DNA from: Gemmatimonadota bacterium | GTDB taxonomy: Bacteria; Gemmatimonadota; Gemmatimonadetes; Longimicrobiales; Gaopeijiaceae | NCBI GenBank assembly: GCA_022826565.1 | Contig: JAJDUP010000058.1 | Coordinates: 24,153-88,152 of the forward strand | Direction: 5' to 3' | DNA length: 64,000 bases | Shown here: in pieces, positions 41,370 through 50,739 of the stretch | Position numbering within the stretch: the stretch's first letter is position 1 | Layout of the letters: each line of letters begins with the position of its first letter | Notes under the pieces: model-generated | Seen by the model: only the letters and a program-made list of their open reading frames with translations | Database searches by the model: none | Told to the model about the DNA's origin: nothing | Position numbers and translations under genes: made by a program

Positions 41370-44150
41370 ATGGCGCCGGAGAGGCCGCAAAAGCGCCTGC
41401 CGTCAACGTGCCAAACCGGTCTGGTGAGGGGTCACCGAGTCCTCCCGGGAGGATGGGCCGTAGCGTTGGCCCTTGGCGGACTGGTCTTCATCTCGTGCGC
41501 GAGGTTCGTGTCGACGTCGACAGGGGGGGCCATGGAACCCGTGGGAGACGGAAGCTCCCTGGTGGTCCAGGCCCCGGAGCCTCCGCCGGTTCCCGTGGCG
41601 ACGGGTGCCGAAGCGCAGGCCATGGTCAACGAGTATTGCCTGCGGTGCCACAACGATGTCCGCCGCACGGCTTCCCTTGAGCTGGATCAGTACCGCGCCG
41701 CAGACCCGGCGGCCCACCCCGAGATCTGGGAGAAGGTGGCCGCCAAGCTGCGCGCGCGCGCCATGCCGCCGGGTGGCGTGAGTCGGCCCGACGATGAGAC
41801 CTACACCGCGGTGGCGGGCTGGCTCGAGGCCGAGCTGGACGCCGCCTGGACGGAGAGTCCGAATGTCGGCCGCATCAACGCGGTGCACCGACTGAACCGG
41901 ACGGAGTACAACAACGCTGTCAACGACCTGCTCGGACTGGACGTCGATGTCATCGACGCGCTGCCCGGCGACGAGACGATGGGCGGCGGCTTCGACAACG
42001 TGGCGGACGCGCTGAGCATCTCGCCGCTCCACATGGAGCGATACCTGTCCGTGGCCCGCACGGTCACCCGGCTCGCGGTCGGATTGCCGCCGGCGGGACC
42101 GGGCTCATTCCGCTACGCAGCGGACGACGCCATGCGACAGAACGTGAGGATGAGCGACGATCTCCCACTTGGTTCCCGCGGTGGCATGGCGGTCCGCCAC
42201 ACATTTCCGGTGGACGGCGAGTACCGGATCCGGGTGCGTCTCCAGAAGAACTATGCGGGGTACGCGCGTGGGCTGGGGTGGAGGCAGGAGCTCGAAATCC
42301 GCATCGACGGAGAACTTGCGTCCACGCTCGCGTTCGGCGGTGAGGCGCTGCAGCATCGGGCTGTCGCCAACAGCTACGCCGGAGCGGGTGGGGGTCCCGG
42401 TTGGCCCGGATCTCCCGAGTGGGAGGATTACGCCAAGTTCGAAGCCGAGGCGGCTCTGGTGGCCTCGATCCGGGTAGAAGCGGGGAGCCGCCTGGTCGGT
42501 CTCTCCTACGCCAGGGACATCGGCTACGGCGAGGAGTACCTCCTCCCCCAGGCCCCGGTTCAGACACGTAGCCAGATCGACTATTTCAATAACGAGTACT
42601 TCGGAATGTCCGGCGTGATCGGCATGGAGATCGACGGCCCGTTCGGCCGGACCGATGTGGCCGACAACACGCTGAGCCGGGAGACGATCTTCGTCTGCGA
42701 GCCCGAGTCGGGCTCCGTGGAGGAGGCCTGTGCCGAAGAGATCCTGTCGCGGGTGGCACGGCGTGCCTACCGTCGGCCGGTGACACGGGAGGACACGGAC
42801 GTACTCCTCCGCTTCTTCCGCATGGGCCGGGAGGAGGGCGGGAGCTTCGATCATGGCATCCAGCTGGGACTCGAGCGTGTCCTGGTTGATCCGGACTTCC
42901 TGCTGCGCGTCTATCGGGACCCCGGCGTTCGCGCGACGGACGGGACACCGGATGCAGACGGTCCGCCGACCGATGCGGTCGTCCACTTTGCGGCCGGGCA
43001 GGCGGCGCAGGTCTTCAACGGGGGCGACCCCCATCCGTTGAGTGATCTGGAACTTGCGTCCCGCCTTTCCTTCTTCCTTTGGAGCAGTATTCCCGACGAG
43101 ACCCTGCTACAGGAAGCCGAGCGTGGCCGGCTTTCCGATCCCGAGGTCCTCGGCGAGCAGGCCCGGCGGATGCTGAACAGCGACCGGGCCCGCGAGACCC
43201 TCGTGGAGGATTTCGCCAGCCAGTGGCTGAAGCTCCGCGAACTGGACGACCGGCTCCTGCAGGACGACATCTACCTGGAATACGACCACAACCTTCGCGA
43301 GGCCATGGAAGAGGAGACCAGGCTCTTCCTCGACCACACGATCCGCGAGGACAGGAGCGTCGTGGAGCTCATCGGCGCCGACTACACCTTCGTCAACGAG
43401 CGCCTGGCCGAGCATTACAACATTCCAAACGTGGCCGGGAGCCGCTTTCGTCGCGTCGAGCTCCCCGATCTCGAGAAGCGGGGAGGTCTGCTGGGCCACG
43501 CCAGCATCCTGACCCTCACGTCGTACCCGGAGCGGACTACTCCGGTGCTCAGGGGCAAGTGGATTCTCGAGAACATCCTGGGCCGCCACGTTCCTCCACC
43601 GCCGGCCAACCTCGACACCAGCCTCGAAATACCCGAGGACCAGGGGACGGTTCGGAAGCCGACGATTCGTGAGCGGCTCGCCAGGCACCGCACGGAGCCG
43701 ATGTGCGCCAGTTGCCACCGGACGATCGATCCGCTGGGCTTCGCGCTTGAAGCCTACGACGCCGCGGGCGGTCTCCGGTACATCGACGAACTCGGCAACC
43801 CCGTGGACGACACCGGTCTCTGGCCGGAGACGGAGCAGGAGATCAGAGGATTGGCCGGTCTCCGCAATCTCCTGCTGGAGAACCGGGAGCAATTCGTCCG
43901 GACCGTGACGACTAAACTCATGCAGTATGCCCTCGGGCGCGATGTCGAGTACTATGACCAGCCGGCGATTCGCAGGATCATTCGCGACGCGGCAGCGGAG
44001 AACCATACGTGGTCGTCGATCATCCTGGGGATTGTGGAAAGCCCGCAGTTCCTGATGCGGATGAGCGCACCCACAGCTCCGACGACCGAGCGATCCGTAT
44101 CGCACAGCAAGGAATCTGGAGAGGAAAGAAATGGACTTCATCACCGGTAG
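41370..44150 (+). CDS. DUF1592-family c-type cytochrome, cassette 3
   Basis: At 926 residues this is the longest of three paralogues. A signal-like segment (WAVALALGGLVFISC) may carry a lipobox cysteine, C43. The haem motif is CLRCH (C90-H94). DUF1587 follows (RLNRTEYNNAVNDLLGLDVD), then a beta-rich module larger than in the other two copies, DUF1595 (VARRAYRRPVTREDTDVLL), an insert of about 40 residues around DGTPDADGPPTD, DUF1592 (RLSFFLWSSIPDETLLQEAE), DUF1588 with CASCH (C779-H783) and DUF1585. It overlaps the DUF1552 gene by 20 bases. The divergence suggests an old duplication or separate acquisition with another specificity. Confidence 0.92.
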   Translation: MAPERPQKRLPSTCQTGLVRGHRVLPGGWAVALALGGLVFISCARFVSTSTGGAMEPVGDGSSLVVQAPEPPPVPVATGAEAQAMVNEYCLRCHNDVRRTASLELDQYRAADPAAHPEIWEKVAAKLRARAMPPGGVSRPDDETYTAVAGWLEAELDAAWTESPNVGRINAVHRLNRTEYNNAVNDLLGLDVDVIDALPGDETMGGGFDNVADALSISPLHMERYLSVARTVTRLAVGLPPAGPGSFRYAADDAMRQNVRMSDDLPLGSRGGMAVRHTFPVDGEYRIRVRLQKNYAGYARGLGWRQELEIRIDGELASTLAFGGEALQHRAVANSYAGAGGGPGWPGSPEWEDYAKFEAEAALVASIRVEAGSRLVGLSYARDIGYGEEYLLPQAPVQTRSQIDYFNNEYFGMSGVIGMEIDGPFGRTDVADNTLSRETIFVCEPESGSVEEACAEEILSRVARRAYRRPVTREDTDVLLRFFRMGREEGGSFDHGIQLGLERVLVDPDFLLRVYRDPGVRATDGTPDADGPPTDAVVHFAAGQAAQVFNGGDPHPLSDLELASRLSFFLWSSIPDETLLQEAERGRLSDPEVLGEQARRMLNSDRARETLVEDFASQWLKLRELDDRLLQDDIYLEYDHNLREAMEEETRLFLDHTIREDRSVVELIGADYTFVNERLAEHYNIPNVAGSRFRRVELPDLEKRGGLLGHASILTLTSYPERTTPVLRGKWILENILGRHVPPPPANLDTSLEIPEDQGTVRKPTIRERLARHRTEPMCASCHRTIDPLGFALEAYDAAGGLRYIDELGNPVDDTGLWPETEQEIRGLAGLRNLLLENREQFVRTVTTKLMQYALGRDVEYYDQPAIRRIIRDAAAENHTWSSIILGIVESPQFLMRMSAPTAPTTERSVSHSKESGEERNGLHHR

Positions 44151-45489
44151 GCATATCTCGCGAAGGACGGTTCTTCGGGGCGCCGGAGCGGCGCTGATGC
44201 TGCCCTTCCTGGAGGCGATGACGCCCGCACGTCTGACGGCGGTAAGCGGCGCCAGGCGCAAATCTCCCCACAGGTTTCTCGCCTACTACACGCCGAACGG
44301 GCAGGCCATGCCCCATTGGACCCCGACCGGCGAGGGCCGCGATTTCGAGCTCTCGGAGATCCTGGGCCCGCTGGAGCCGTTCCGGGAGAGGATCATCATT
44401 CCGACCGGAGTGAACGCGTCGTGGAACTTCAACCACGCCGGCGGCCCCACCAGCTTCCTCACCGGCATGGTCGGGAGGTCGCTCGGCGATATCGAGGCGG
44501 TGGACAACACCGACATCATCGCCGCGGAGTCGATCGACCAGATGCTGGCGCGCGAGTGGGGCAGGGAGACGCAGTTGGGCTCCCTCGAACTGTCCCTGGA
44601 CGGACCGCCCAACGCCGGTACCTGCGCCATTCTGAACTGCGCCTATACGCATACCATCTCCTGGCGGAGCCCCACACAGCCGCTCCCGATGGAGAACCAT
44701 CCCCGAACCGTATTCGAGCGGCTTTTCGGCGATACCGGGACGACGGATCGCGAGCCGCGGGAGCGGCGCCTGCACCAGCAGAGGAGCCTGCTGGACTCGG
44801 TCAACGACAAGTTGCGGGCACTGGCGCGCGAGCTGGGTCCGCAGGACCAGCGCAGCGTGGAGCAGTACACGGAGGCGGTCCGGGATGTGGAACGGCGGAT
44901 CCAGGTAGCCGAGCAGCAGCTGGACGTCGACCTCCCGAACATGGAGCAGCCTCAGGGGATTCCGGAGACGCTGGAGGACCACCTGGAACTGCTCCTGGAC
45001 ATGCAGATCCTGGCCTATCAGGCGGACATCACCAGGGTGTCGACGATGATGATCGGGCGTGAAGTGAACGCGCGGCCGTATCCGCAGATCGGTGTGCCGG
45101 AGGCGTGGCATCCTCTGTCGCACCACGGTAATCGGCCGGACATCGTGAAGTACCTCTCGAAGATCAACCGGTACCACGTGGAGCTCTTCACGCGTCACCT
45201 GACCAAGCTGAGCCAGACGCCGGACGGGGACGGCTCGCTGCTGGATTCGATCACCGGGCTGTACGGATCGGGGATCTCCAACAGCCAGCGTCACGCCGGC
45301 AACAACATCCCGCTGGTCGTCGTGGGCGGCGGGAACGGCAAGCTGAACGGTGGCCAGCACATCAGGTACGAGGGCGGACCGACGCACGCGAACCTGCTGG
45401 CGACGCTGATGGACAAGATGGAGATGCCGATGGACAAGATCGGCGGCAGCACCGGCCGGCTTCCCATCGACACCCTCGGCGAACTCTGA
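44131..45489 (+). CDS. DUF1552 (HXXSHH) protein with Tat signal, cassette 3
   Basis: The 452-residue protein has the twin-arginine signal ISRRTVLRGAGAALMLPFLE and the family motif as HPLSHH (327-332). Unlike the other two copies it has CAILNCAYTHTISWRSPTQP in place of the GGCAYGYAC segment, and a GSGISNSQRHAGNNIPLVVV loop in place of GSPMGD. The start sits inside the end of the cytochrome gene after GAGAGGAAAG, which points to translational coupling and supports the two proteins being made in fixed ratio. Confidence 0.93.
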   Translation: MDFITGRHISRRTVLRGAGAALMLPFLEAMTPARLTAVSGARRKSPHRFLAYYTPNGQAMPHWTPTGEGRDFELSEILGPLEPFRERIIIPTGVNASWNFNHAGGPTSFLTGMVGRSLGDIEAVDNTDIIAAESIDQMLAREWGRETQLGSLELSLDGPPNAGTCAILNCAYTHTISWRSPTQPLPMENHPRTVFERLFGDTGTTDREPRERRLHQQRSLLDSVNDKLRALARELGPQDQRSVEQYTEAVRDVERRIQVAEQQLDVDLPNMEQPQGIPETLEDHLELLLDMQILAYQADITRVSTMMIGREVNARPYPQIGVPEAWHPLSHHGNRPDIVKYLSKINRYHVELFTRHLTKLSQTPDGDGSLLDSITGLYGSGISNSQRHAGNNIPLVVVGGGNGKLNGGQHIRYEGGPTHANLLATLMDKMEMPMDKIGGSTGRLPIDTLGEL

Positions 45490-45505
45490 GCCTACGTGGC
45501 GGGCG

Positions 45506-45763
45506 ATGCCCATCTTCGAGTACCGGTGCCGGGAGTGCGGTAGGCAGTTCGAGTGCCTGATCCTGCGCTCGTCCGGTCCGCCCCGGTGTCCCGCCTGCGA
45601 TAGCCGCGACCTGGAGAAGCTGATTTCCCTGCATGCGGTGAGCTCCGAACACACAAGGAAGCGCGCGCGACAGAGCGCGCGGGCGCACGCCAGCGGGATC
45701 CGCCGCGAAAAGCAGCACGAGGATAACAAACAGCTGCAAGCGCATCTGGCGGACGAACACTGA
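45506..45763 (+). CDS. FmdB-type zinc-ribbon protein
   Basis: This 85-residue protein begins with the FmdB-family zinc ribbon: MPIFEYRCRECGRQFECLI followed by CPACDSRDLEKLIS, giving two CxxC pairs. The remaining 40 residues are basic and glutamine-rich (RKRARQSARAHASGIRREKQ). FmdB proteins are small putative regulators; the original member was linked to formamidase regulation. Its position between the DUF1552 and propeller genes of cassette 3 suggests a regulatory or assembly role, by inference. Its stop overlaps the next start. Confidence 0.85.
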   Translation: MPIFEYRCRECGRQFECLILRSSGPPRCPACDSRDLEKLISLHAVSSEHTRKRARQSARAHASGIRREKQHEDNKQLQAHLADEH

Positions 45764-46716
45764 TGGGGAGGGTGTCGAGTTGGGCAGCGGTGGCAAGCCT
45801 TGTGGTTGCGGGTGCCCCGGCCTGCCAGCGGGCCGCGGACGGAGACGGCGCGACAGCGCCATCCGTGACCTATGAGCTCGTGAATGGTTGGGGCGGAACG
45901 CCCGAGGATTTGGGAACGGTAACGGCCGTTGACGCCGACGACGACGGCAACATCTACGCCTTCCGGCGCAATGCCAACGCTGTCTTGAAGCTCGACTCCG
46001 ATGGGAACGCGCTGGAGCATTGGGATCACAACTTCGCCCAGTGGGCGCACGGAATCCGGGTCGGGCCCGGCGGGTCGATCTGGACCGTCGACGGGCAGGG
46101 GCACCAGATCAAGAAGTGGAGCCACGACGGCCGCGAACTCCTGATGACCCTGGGCGAATACGGAGTGGCCGGCGAGACCCCTGACCTCTTCAATCGTCCC
46201 ACGGACGTGGCCTTTGGCCCGGACGGGGATTTATTCGTCTCCGACGGCTATGGGAACAACCGGGTGGCCAAGTACGATGGCAACGGACAGTTCATCACGG
46301 CGTGGGGTGAGCCCGGCACCGAACCCGGACAGTTCAACCTCCCGCACACCATCGTGGTCGACGCCCGGAACCGGGTGCTCGTGGGCGACCGCGAGAACGC
46401 CCGCATCCAGATCTTCGACCTCGACGGCAACCTGCTCGAGATATGGGACCATCTGGGCTCGCCGTACGGCTTGGCGATCGATGACAGCGACCAGCTCTAC
46501 GTGGCCGACCTGGTGAACGCAAGGATCTGGATCGCCCGCGCCGCAGACGGCGAACTGTTGCGAACCATCGAGGACACCAAGGCCATCCATTGGGTCGCGG
46601 TGGACGGGCAGGGCAATGTCTATGCCGCGACGCCGGCGCCGCCGACCGGCCAGTTCTGGGACGATCCTTCCGAGATCTGGTATCTGAGGAAGTACCGGAA
46701 GATCGAGGACAGGTGA
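45763..46716 (+). CDS. NHL-repeat beta-propeller lipoprotein, cassette 3
   Basis: The 317-residue protein has a lipobox (VVAGAPAC) and about six NHL repeats, for example FNRPTDVAFGPDGDLFVSDG, QFNLPHTIVVDARNRVLVGD and LGSPYGLAIDDSDQLYVADL. The fold is shared with the lyase domain of peptidylglycine alpha-amidating enzymes, but the lyase residues cannot be confirmed by eye. Its ATG overlaps the FmdB stop, and its own stop overlaps the GTG of the next gene, so it is firmly part of the cassette 3 operon. Confidence 0.85.
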   Translation: MGRVSSWAAVASLVVAGAPACQRAADGDGATAPSVTYELVNGWGGTPEDLGTVTAVDADDDGNIYAFRRNANAVLKLDSDGNALEHWDHNFAQWAHGIRVGPGGSIWTVDGQGHQIKKWSHDGRELLMTLGEYGVAGETPDLFNRPTDVAFGPDGDLFVSDGYGNNRVAKYDGNGQFITAWGEPGTEPGQFNLPHTIVVDARNRVLVGDRENARIQIFDLDGNLLEIWDHLGSPYGLAIDDSDQLYVADLVNARIWIARAADGELLRTIEDTKAIHWVAVDGQGNVYAATPAPPTGQFWDDPSEIWYLRKYRKIEDR

Positions 46717-47369
46717 CCACGCGTGCTGCAATCGGGTCGGGGATGATGATCCTCCTGGCACTGCGGGCCGCCTCGGCCGGGGCACAGGACGGGGCCCACG
46801 CTCACATTCTCCAGGTAGTCAATCCCGAGGCCACCTCGGTGGCGGAACTGGGCTTCCTGCGGCAGGCCGTGGGAGAAGCCGGCACCGCGGCCGAATACGC
46901 GGCCTTCGCCGCAGGCGGTCAACAGCGACCCGGCGACCTCCAGGCCATGAAGACCCACGCGGGCAACGTGCTTCACGCTCTGGATCCCACCCGCAGAGAG
47001 AGCGGCCCGGGCCTGGGTTTCGGGCTCTTCGAGGCATCCCGGAACACCATCGAACACATCCGGATGGCGGCCGATGCGCCCGATGCGTCGGAAAATGTGC
47101 GGACACACGCAGCGCATGTGGTGAGTTGCGTGCGCAACACCCTGGAGCGCGCCCGCAGGATGCTGGAGATCACAGAGGGCATCCTGGCGACGGAGTCCGC
47201 GGAGGAAGCGGAACAACTGTCCGACGAACTCAACACCCTGGCCTTCCAGCTCCGGAACGGGGTGGACGCCAACGGAGACGGGCTGGTCACGTGGCACGAG
47301 GGGGAGGGCGGTCTTTACGTGGCACAGGAACACCTGCAAATGCTGATGAGAAGAGAGGGGATCGGATGA
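46713..47369 (+). CDS. secreted helical protein with an EF-hand-like loop, cassette 3
   Basis: The 218-residue product starts at GTG 46713, overlapping the propeller stop and preceded by GAGGA. A signal peptide (GSGMMILLALRAASAGAQ) is followed by a helix-rich domain with MKTHAGNVLHAL and NVRTHAAHVVSCVRNTLERA. Near the C-terminus DANGDGLVTWHEGEGG fits a 12-residue EF-hand calcium loop (D-x-N-x-D-G-x-x-x-x-x-E). I do not recognise the overall family. Its stop overlaps the ankyrin gene start by four bases, which ties it to cassette 3. Confidence 0.78.
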   Translation: MTTRAAIGSGMMILLALRAASAGAQDGAHAHILQVVNPEATSVAELGFLRQAVGEAGTAAEYAAFAAGGQQRPGDLQAMKTHAGNVLHALDPTRRESGPGLGFGLFEASRNTIEHIRMAADAPDASENVRTHAAHVVSCVRNTLERARRMLEITEGILATESAEEAEQLSDELNTLAFQLRNGVDANGDGLVTWHEGEGGLYVAQEHLQMLMRREGIG

Positions 47370-48871
47370 TGCTGTCCCTGGCACTCATGGCGGTCCTCGC
47401 CGCGGCGGGCGACCCGCCACCGGTGGTGGAAGCCGCGAAGAACGGCGACGAGGCGGCTCTCCGCGCGCTGGTTGAGGAGGGCGTGGACGTAAACGCCACG
47501 GCGGGCGACGGATCGACGGCGCTCCTGTGGGCCAGCCACCGCGATCTGCCCGAGAGCGTGGAACTGCTGATCGAGGCCGGGGCGGATGTGAACCGGGCCA
47601 ACGACCTGGGTGCGACGCCGCTCTGGGCCGCCGGCGAGAACGGCGGTGTGGCGGTGGCCGGGCTGCTGTTGGATGCCGGTGCGGATCCGAACCGGGCATT
47701 GCGCCACGGCGAGACGCCCCTCATGGCCGCAGCACGGGCGGGGAGCGCGCGGGTGGCGGAGATGCTCCTGGAGAACGGAGCGAACCCGGACGCCACGGGG
47801 CCGCGGAACCAGACCGCACTCATGTGGGCGGTGTTGAACCTCGCGCCTGACGTGACGAGGGTCCTGGTGGAACACGGAGCCGACGTGCACGCCCGAACTG
47901 TGGTCACGGTGGAGATGAGGGCGCACGAACCCCATACGCACATCCAGAACCAGGGTTGGTTCGAGCACGGCGGCAACACCGCGCTGTTGTTCGCAGCGCG
48001 GGTGGGCGACGTGGAATCGGCCCGGCACCTGGTCGCCGGCGGTGCCGACCTGAACGACAGATCCGGGTTCGGCGTCAGCGCACTGGCCATGGCCGCCTAC
48101 GCCAACTTCCGCACTCAGGTAACCGAGCCGACCTTCTCGTCGGGCGGTCCCTACACGGTGGGCGGGCGGGAGGGCTTTCGTCCCGGCCGGTTCGGAGACC
48201 TCGTGGAGTTCCTGCTGGAGGCCGGTGCGGACCCCGACGCGGGATCCGAGAGGTTCACGGCACTGCACGCGGCGATTCTGCGCCACGACCAGCGCTCGGT
48301 CGACCTGCTCCTGGAGCACGGGGCCGACTTCAGCCTCCCGATTGCGACCTTCACACCCCATCAGCGCGGGTCAAACCAGGCCTTCTACTTTCACAACGGC
48401 TGGATCGGCGCCCGCCCGGCGTGGCTTGCCTCCCGCTTCGGCACGGCGGGCATCCTGCGCAGCCTGCTGGAGCACGGAGCCGACCCCCGCTTCGTCCACC
48501 GCAGCGAGTACTTCGCCGGCAGCGACGGCGCCCTGACCTCCGGGATCTTCGCGGCGCGGCAACTGGAGACCACCACGACGCTCATGGCGGCCGTGGGCAT
48601 GACCAACGCCGGAAGGCCCTGGGTCTACCAGTATGTCTGCACGCCGGAGCACGAACAGGCAACCCTGGAGAAGGTGCAGCTGCTCGTGGACGCGGGCGTG
48701 GACCTCGCCATGACAACCCCCGATGGTCTCACGGCGCTCGACCAGGCCAGGGCGTTGAAGTACGAGTCGGTCGTCGAGACACTCGTCGCCGCCGGAGCGC
48801 CCGCAGGCGCAGGCCAGGAAGATGCGGAGTACGATTTCCTGAACCGGAGGCAGAGGGGAGGCTGCCGGTAG
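47366..48871 (+). CDS. exported ankyrin-repeat protein, cassette 3
   Basis: The 501-residue protein has a short signal-like start (MLSLALMAVLAAAGDPPP) and about ten ankyrin repeats, for example GSTALLWASHRDLPESVELL and RFTALHAAILRHDQRSVDLL. It contains non-ankyrin segments around AHEPHTHIQNQGWFEHGG and HQRGSNQAFYFHNGWIGA that are richer in His and aromatics. It lacks the CVSC tail of the other two cassette ankyrins and ends in RRQRGGCR. Overlapping starts and stops couple it to the EF-hand-like gene. A convergent GGT gene ends 15 bases later. Confidence 0.9.
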   Translation: MMLSLALMAVLAAAGDPPPVVEAAKNGDEAALRALVEEGVDVNATAGDGSTALLWASHRDLPESVELLIEAGADVNRANDLGATPLWAAGENGGVAVAGLLLDAGADPNRALRHGETPLMAAARAGSARVAEMLLENGANPDATGPRNQTALMWAVLNLAPDVTRVLVEHGADVHARTVVTVEMRAHEPHTHIQNQGWFEHGGNTALLFAARVGDVESARHLVAGGADLNDRSGFGVSALAMAAYANFRTQVTEPTFSSGGPYTVGGREGFRPGRFGDLVEFLLEAGADPDAGSERFTALHAAILRHDQRSVDLLLEHGADFSLPIATFTPHQRGSNQAFYFHNGWIGARPAWLASRFGTAGILRSLLEHGADPRFVHRSEYFAGSDGALTSGIFAARQLETTTTLMAAVGMTNAGRPWVYQYVCTPEHEQATLEKVQLLVDAGVDLAMTTPDGLTALDQARALKYESVVETLVAAGAPAGAGQEDAEYDFLNRRQRGGCR

Positions 48872-48886
48872 GCGTCCCCCGGCGTC

Positions 48887-50566
48887 TCAATGCCCCGCCG
48901 CCATCCCGTCCATTCGTGGCTCCGAGGCGGCCGCCCATCCCCGCTCCAGCCGCATGATCGCCTGTCCGCCGCCGAAAAACACGCCCTTGGGGTCGGCCAG
49001 CACGTGCCCCATCGCTTCCAGCTGTCGGCGCACCTCGAGCGGGACGACAGGCTCGATCGCCACTCGATTCCCGTCCAGGTGATTGAAGCGCGCAGCGTCC
49101 AGCGCCCCCTGCAGGTCCATGCCGAACTCCACGAGGTTGAGCAGCACCTGGACGTGCCCCTGGGGCTGCATTGCGCCGCCCATCACCCCATAACTCAGCC
49201 ACGGCTCCTCCCGTCCATCCGCCGCCGTTTTCGTCACGAAGGCCGGAATGATCGTGTGGAACGGCCGCCGCCCCGGCGCCACCGCGTTTGCGCTCCCTGC
49301 GTCGAGCGAAAACCCCACGCCGCGATTCTGCAGCGCGAATCCGGTCCCCGGAACCACCACGCCCGACCCGAACGCGCTGGCGATGCTGTTGATGAACGAC
49401 ACCATGTTGCCATGCCGATCGGCGACGGTGAAGTACGTCGTCTCGCTCGCGGTGATCGCGGTTCCGGGGTCGGCCCGCTCGATCGCGCGCTCCGGGTCGA
49501 GCAACGCCCGCCGCGAATCGATGAACGCGTCGCTGAGCAGCTCGTCCGGCGTAACCCTCATGCTGGACGGATCGCCGACGAAATGCTCGAGATCGGCGTA
49601 CGCCAGCTTCTTGGCCTCGATGAGGTGGTGCAGGTACGCGACGGAATTGTGTCCCATGGCTTGCAGATCGAACGGCTCCAGGAGTCTGAGGATTTCAAGG
49701 GCGGCGATCCCCTGGCCGTTGGGCGGCAGTTCATGCAGGCGGTAGCCCCGGTACGGGACGGAGATAGTCTCGACCCAGTCCACGCGATGCGACCGCAGAT
49801 CGTCCATGGTGAGGAAGCCGCCCAGCTTGGAGACGCGCTGCACGATCTCTTCACCCAGCTTCCCGCCATACAGCACGTCCGGCCCACCCTCGGCGATGAG
49901 GCGCAGCGTGCGCGCGAAGTCGGGGTTGCTGAACCATTCGCCCGCGCGCGGAGCCCGCTTGCCGTCGATCAGGAAGGTCGCCCGCGCGCCCTCGTCCCGG
50001 CTGAGCATCTCCTGCGCGCCCTCCCAGAAGTCGACGATGACCGGGCTCGCCGGGAATCCCTCCTCCGCCATCCGGATCGCGGGCTCGAGCGCTTCGGCGA
50101 GCGAGATCGTGCCATAGGTGTCGAGCAGCGTCTGCCAACCTGCGAGGGCGCCGGGGACGGTGATCGTCTCGGCGCCCGAGCGCGGCATGCTCTCGTGGCC
50201 TCGGTCAACCAGCTCTTCCCGGGTCATCAGCGCGCCGGCGCGGCCGCTCGCGTTCAGCCCCACCATCCGCTGCTCGTCAGCCAGCCAGATGATCGCGAAC
50301 ATGTCGCCGCCGACGCCGGTCATCATGGGCTCGACCACGTTCAGCATGGCGGCGGTGGTCACGGCGGCATCGATCGCATTGCCGCCGCGCTGCAGCACGG
50401 CCAGCCCGGCACCGGTAGCGAGTGGCTGGCTGCTGGCGACGACCCCATTCGGCGCGTAGACGGTGGAGCGGCCCGCCATCGTGCCGGAGCGGTCCGGCTG
50501 GGCATGGGCGACATGGGTGGGACTTGCGGCGAAAGAGGCAGCGGCGAGGACGGCGAGGATGCGCAT
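48887..50566 (-). CDS. ggt: gamma-glutamyltransferase
   Basis: GGT is a secreted, self-cleaving enzyme that removes gamma-glutamyl groups from glutathione and related compounds. The 559-residue protein has a signal peptide (ILAVLAAASFAASPTHVAHA), the N-terminal GNAIDAAVTTAAMLNVVEPM and GVGGDMFAIIW, and the cleavage/nucleophile site TTYFTVADRHGNMVSFINS with T376 as the expected catalytic threonine. APGRRPFHTIIPAF and YGVMGGAMQPQGHVQVLLN follow. ATG 50566 is chosen because AGGAGTG precedes it and the signal peptide starts there. Released glutamate could feed the GltS-like symporter encoded at 56762. Confidence 0.94.
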   Translation of the reverse strand: MRILAVLAAASFAASPTHVAHAQPDRSGTMAGRSTVYAPNGVVASSQPLATGAGLAVLQRGGNAIDAAVTTAAMLNVVEPMMTGVGGDMFAIIWLADEQRMVGLNASGRAGALMTREELVDRGHESMPRSGAETITVPGALAGWQTLLDTYGTISLAEALEPAIRMAEEGFPASPVIVDFWEGAQEMLSRDEGARATFLIDGKRAPRAGEWFSNPDFARTLRLIAEGGPDVLYGGKLGEEIVQRVSKLGGFLTMDDLRSHRVDWVETISVPYRGYRLHELPPNGQGIAALEILRLLEPFDLQAMGHNSVAYLHHLIEAKKLAYADLEHFVGDPSSMRVTPDELLSDAFIDSRRALLDPERAIERADPGTAITASETTYFTVADRHGNMVSFINSIASAFGSGVVVPGTGFALQNRGVGFSLDAGSANAVAPGRRPFHTIIPAFVTKTAADGREEPWLSYGVMGGAMQPQGHVQVLLNLVEFGMDLQGALDAARFNHLDGNRVAIEPVVPLEVRRQLEAMGHVLADPKGVFFGGGQAIMRLERGWAAASEPRMDGMAAGH

Positions 50567-50739
50567 GACGAGCACTCCTTGTGCGCTTGGGTTGCGGCAA
50601 CCGAAACCGTCCGTCAGGCTTGGACGCAAGTCTCGCCGCCGCAGTGTACTGGCCTGACGCAAGGTACGCCGCGGCGGCACGGTTTGGAAAGCTGCGATCA
50701 GGCGGTCGCGGCGCTCGCCGGGCTTCATCGGGGCACTCC

